From: Cephalopachus bancanus
Lineage: Eukaryota; Chordata; Mammalia; Primates; Tarsiidae
Assembly (NCBI GenBank): GCA_027257055.1
Contig: JAPVLO010000153.1
Location: forward strand, 7,874,001 to 7,938,000
Direction of reading: 5' to 3'
DNA length: 64,000 nucleotides
Positions 60,529 to 64,000 of this stretch are shown in pieces (within the stretch, counting starts at the first letter, position 1; each line of letters starts with the position of its first letter). A program made the position numbers and the translations under genes. The notes beneath the pieces were generated by a model that was given only the letters and a program-made list of their open reading frames with translations, was not told the origin of the DNA and made no database searches.

Positions 60529-61060
60529 GTAAGAGGAAGGGGACTGGGTGAGGAGGAATTTGTTACTTCATTATGTGTTAACCAGTTGTTAAACTCAGGT
60601 TGAGTCTTCTTGGCTTTTGGATGGATCCCCCAAAAGAAGAATGAGGAAATTCACAAAGTCCTTGTCAGCTAAACATTTCAAAACAATTTTTATCAAGTCG
60701 TTGATGACAGTAGGGCTAGCACTTGGGATCTTGTGCTTCTGTGCTTCCCCTGGACTCTTGCTCCCATCTCCTTGCACCCAGCAGAAATGTGTGCTTCCCT
60801 TGCCAAGTCTTCTCTCCTGCCTCCCCCAACGCAACAATCAGTGTCTTCTTCTTCCTTGGCAAGATGGGATTTCTTTTCTTTCTCACCATGGAAAACAGAG
60901 CTGCTCCATGGGGAAGGAGCTCTTAGAAGGGCTTCATCTGGTTCTATATCCACAGCACCTGGTCTGCTTGCTTTGTCCCATACTCAATTCTCTCTCTCTC
61001 TCTCCCCCCCACCTCCACGCCCCCACACATATATATTTATATTATATATATTAGAAACCT

Positions 61061-61642
61061 GAGCTTTTTTTTTAAAGACGTGGGGTACAATTCAGGGTTA
61101 GGTATACAAATGTTCATTATACAGGTACCCTTGTTGATGAGGTGTGCCCCTCCCTCCCCTGACAGTTTCCCTCAACTGCCAATCCCACTCCCCTCCCCTG
61201 GCAGTTTCCCACTACTGCCAATCCCTTTCTTATAGTATTATGATAATTGTTCAAGGTCCGCAAATGAGTGAGAACATATGGTACTCTGTTCTTTGTTTCT
61301 GTGATAGATCAGAGTACGATAGACTCTAAATTCATCCAAGTTACTGTGAAGTTCATGTGTTTGTCCTTCTTTATGGCTGCATAATATTTGATTGTGTACA
61401 TGTACCACATTTTTTTTTATTTAGTCCAGCTTTGAAGGTCAGCATGGTTGGTTCCATCTTTTTGCTATTGTGAATAGAGCTGCAACAAACATGCTTGTGC
61501 AAATATCTTTTTTGTAGAATGATTTGAGTTCTTCCAGGTATATTCCCAATAGGGGGATTGCTGGGTCATACAGAAGGTCAATTTCTAGTTCTTTCAGAAA
61601 TTGCCATACTGTCTTCCAAAGAGGTTGCACTAATTTGCATAT
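61061..61642 (-). mobile_element. L1 3' end, antisense
   Basis: The poly-T end, then L1 3' UTR ('acaattcagggttaggtata'), then the ORF2 C-terminus, where 61439-61630 on the minus strand is open and encodes PLWKTVWQFLKELEIDLLYD and following residues. 5' truncated; non-coding as a gene. Confidence 0.92.
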
Positions 61643-62735
61643 TATTTTACAAATAAAGAATTGGGGTATAAATAGTGCTATCTGAGAGCAGGCTCAGGCC
61701 AAGATCACAAGTACAATGTTTGCCAAAGTCATTAATCAGCAAGTAGAACAAAGTCAACCTGAGAGATTCTGCTTGCTTTGCATGATCAACCTGGGCAATT
61801 GTGCATAGCTGTAGTGGCCTTCATGGTTTAGCAGGGATGACAAAGGGAAGCCTAGGACAGAGATAGCTTGGCCCAGACAGAGTTCAGCCATCATATTGGA
61901 TAATTATCTGTGAAGTAGCTAATTAGGTTCAAGGTCACCCAAGTCTTTCTGATGTACCTAACATCACACAACAAGGAAAATCAGGATGAGATCCTTCAGT
62001 GTTCACTTGCAAATCATCCCATTGACATGTTATCAGTGTTTGATCTTTAAAAACTAGAAAAGCTTCCAATACCAACTGGCACACGCTTGAATATTTTCTT
62101 TTCCCCAACAAATCACCGGAATGAGCATGGGGATGGAAACTGAATTGGATCTTAGTTTAAGAAAATCAGAAAGACAATTCCACTGGGAAATAGGAATAAA
62201 ATAAAATTCTGGTCATATAAATTTGCTTCAGATATGAAGTTTTTAAGAAACTAAATGCCAAATAATTCCATTTTCAAGGGCACTTTCTTGAATTACCTTA
62301 AATTTATAATAGACAATTGGGGGCAAAACAATGAAAGCAAGAAATGTTCTGAAATGAGCAACTGTTATAGTAAATACACAAAAAAAGGAGCTTACTAAAG
62401 AAAAGAGTAATGTCTTTAAAAAGTTAAATCAATAAATGTGTGTGTCAAATTCTCATTGATTCTAGAAAACAAGTTCTCTGGTGAGAGCCATATTTTTCAA
62501 AATAATAAAAGAAGTGTCCTTGGAATTGTCATATAACCCTGCAGCCTACAGTGTTGGTGACAGGCCTTGGAAGTTCATCTAAAAATGAATGCTACATTTT
62601 CTGACAGCTTGACTCTCATCCAGTAATATCCTGCAGGACAGAATGACAATGCTGGCAGATAATTGCTCAGTAATATATTTCTTTTGTTGTTGTTGTTGTT
62701 GAGTAATGTTTAACTGTGCTGAAGTCACTCGAAAG

Positions 62736-62972
62736 CAGTGGTTTGTAACTGGGAGCTATTTTGCCTCTCACATGATATTTGGCAATGTCTGGAGACATTT
62801 TCAATAGTCACAACCCAGGGAACAGTGGTGGTGGGGATGTTACTGGCATCTAATGGGTGGAGCCCAGAGATCCTCCTAAGCATCATTCAGTACACTGGGC
62901 AGCCCTCTACAAAAAATAATTATGTGGTCCAAAATACAAGTAATGCCAAGATTGAGAAAGTTTGCTCTAACG
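62736..62972 (+). mobile_element. hAT-Charlie non-autonomous element
   Basis: Same family as 6343-6554: 'ttggcaatgtctggagacat', 'gttactggcatctaatggg' and 'gccaagattgagaaag'. Confidence 0.8.
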
Positions 62973-63394
62973 GATTCATCCCAAACATTTTACTTGTGCT
63001 TTTGTACAAAATATATTTTTATCAGAGGCATTGCTCAATATATACTGATCTTAAAATGTGTAGTCATTAACTGATGTTTGTTTAGCCCACATGTTCAAAA
63101 TAATCTTTCCTATTCACTCAGTAACATATAAATATTAGGATTAGCAGCAAATTTTTTAAAGTTCATTTTTTAGACAAATGTAGGTCATAATGCCAACTAG
63201 TTACACTCACCCTTTCCCTGTCTGGTATAGAGACTGATTTCAGAAGATAATAAGTGAATGGAGAAAATGTCATTGACCAGCAGGACCAAGACTAGGGTGA
63301 GGCAAGCCAGTACCCCAGACCCCTCATCTTAGGGAGATACTCACAGGGCTTGTAACTACAAGAATCTGAGAGTAAGTGCCTCTTTCATTTTTTT

Positions 63395-64000
63395 TAATTG
63401 TGCTAAAATACACAAAATACACATACAATTCATGAGTTTAACTATTTTAAAGTATGCAATTGAATGGCATTAGTTTATTCATAGTGTTATGCATCCATCA
63501 CCACTATCTAGTTCCAGAACATGTTTATCTCCCTAAATGCAAACTTCATACTCACTACTAAGAGGATCCTCTTCACTTCTCCCTCCCTCAGTCCCTGGCA
63601 ACCACTAATCTGAGTTCCATCTCTAGGGACTTGCCTAGTTGGGATATTCATTTATTCTATATGGACTCACACAATAAGTGACTGTACCACATTTATCTAT
63701 CCATTCATCAGTTGATAAACATTTAGAGTTTGTTTTTTTCATCTTTTGGCTGTGTGAGTAGTTCTGTTAGGGACATTCATGTGCAAGTTTTTTTCTTGAA
63801 TATCTGTTTTCAATTCCTTTGAGTATATGCCTAGGTACAGAATGGATGGACAATACGGTCTATGTTTAACTTTTTGAGGAACTTCCAGACTGTTTTTCAC
63901 AGTGGCTACATGGGCTGACATTCCTGCTAGCAATATATGAGGGTTCCAACTTCTCCGTATCCTCATCAATACTTGTAATTTTTTATTTTTTGAATTCTAG
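63395..64000 (-). mobile_element. L1M 3' end, antisense, cut by the window edge
   Basis: 'ttaattgtgctaaaatacac', 'gcatccatcaccactatcta', 'ccatccctaggcaaccact'-like order, then an ORF2 C-terminal remnant on the minus strand at 63739-63969. Confidence 0.85.

Larger units (their letters stand above)
60529..64000 (+). other. PRLR: PRLR intron after the third coding exon (incomplete)
   Basis: Non-coding sequence from the donor at 60529 to the window edge. It contains (CT)n and AT-rich runs near 61000-61050, two antisense L1 tails, a hAT-Charlie fragment and otherwise unremarkable intronic DNA (61643-62733). No segment resembling the PRLR D2 exons was seen. Confidence 0.85.

Overview
The window is vertebrate, and almost certainly primate, nuclear DNA. 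The evidence is split exons with GT-AG introns, about 30 dimeric 7SL-derived Alu SINEs, L1, MIR, MLT1, hAT-Charlie and Tigger remnants, and long (TG)n, (GA)n and (GAAA)n microsatellites. Most Alu copies share a distinctive consensus ('attgcctgagcc', 'acttggaaggctgagg', 'agactccaactc' before the A-tail). It differs from anthropoid AluS/Y and from the lemur and galago Alu types as I know them. By elimination a tarsier is my best guess, but this is inference and not a database match.

The only gene I can identify is the prolactin receptor, PRLR, on the + strand. Three coding exons are present: 54222-54291 (start codon and signal peptide), 58751-58883 and 60359-60528 (together the first cytokine-receptor fibronectin-III domain, D1). 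Phases join exactly (1, 2, 1), every splice site is GT-AG, and the four D1 cysteines are present. The window ends inside the next intron, so D2 with its WSxWS motif, the membrane segment and the cytoplasmic tail lie downstream. A short segment with good splice sites at 49481-49514 is a candidate 5' non-coding exon. If it is spliced to the start-codon exon, it creates a 13-codon upstream ORF ending 15 nt before the PRLR start.

Layout: 1-49 kb carries no recognisable coding exon. It is probably the long 5' intron or upstream region of PRLR and holds LTR-like remnants (about 0.1-1, 4.9-5.5, 6.8-7.7, 10.5-11.0, 13.0-13.4, 44.7-45.1 and 46.1-46.7 kb), a degraded L1 ORF2 (26.3-27.7 kb), nested L1M/Tigger/Alu clusters (15.5-16.7 and 42.2-43.9 kb) and many Alus. 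The 49.5-60.5 kb interval is the 5' end of PRLR, with a CpG and E-box cluster at 53.60-53.74 kb. The 60.5-64 kb interval is intron with antisense L1 tails.

I found no operon, CRISPR, phage or other new multi-gene system. The most interesting observations are the candidate upstream ORF and cryptic donor in the PRLR leader, the apparent loss of one D1 N-glycosylation site, a composite Alu retro-insertion carrying about 520 bp of unrelated sequence between exact 13-bp target duplications, and several very recent local duplications.
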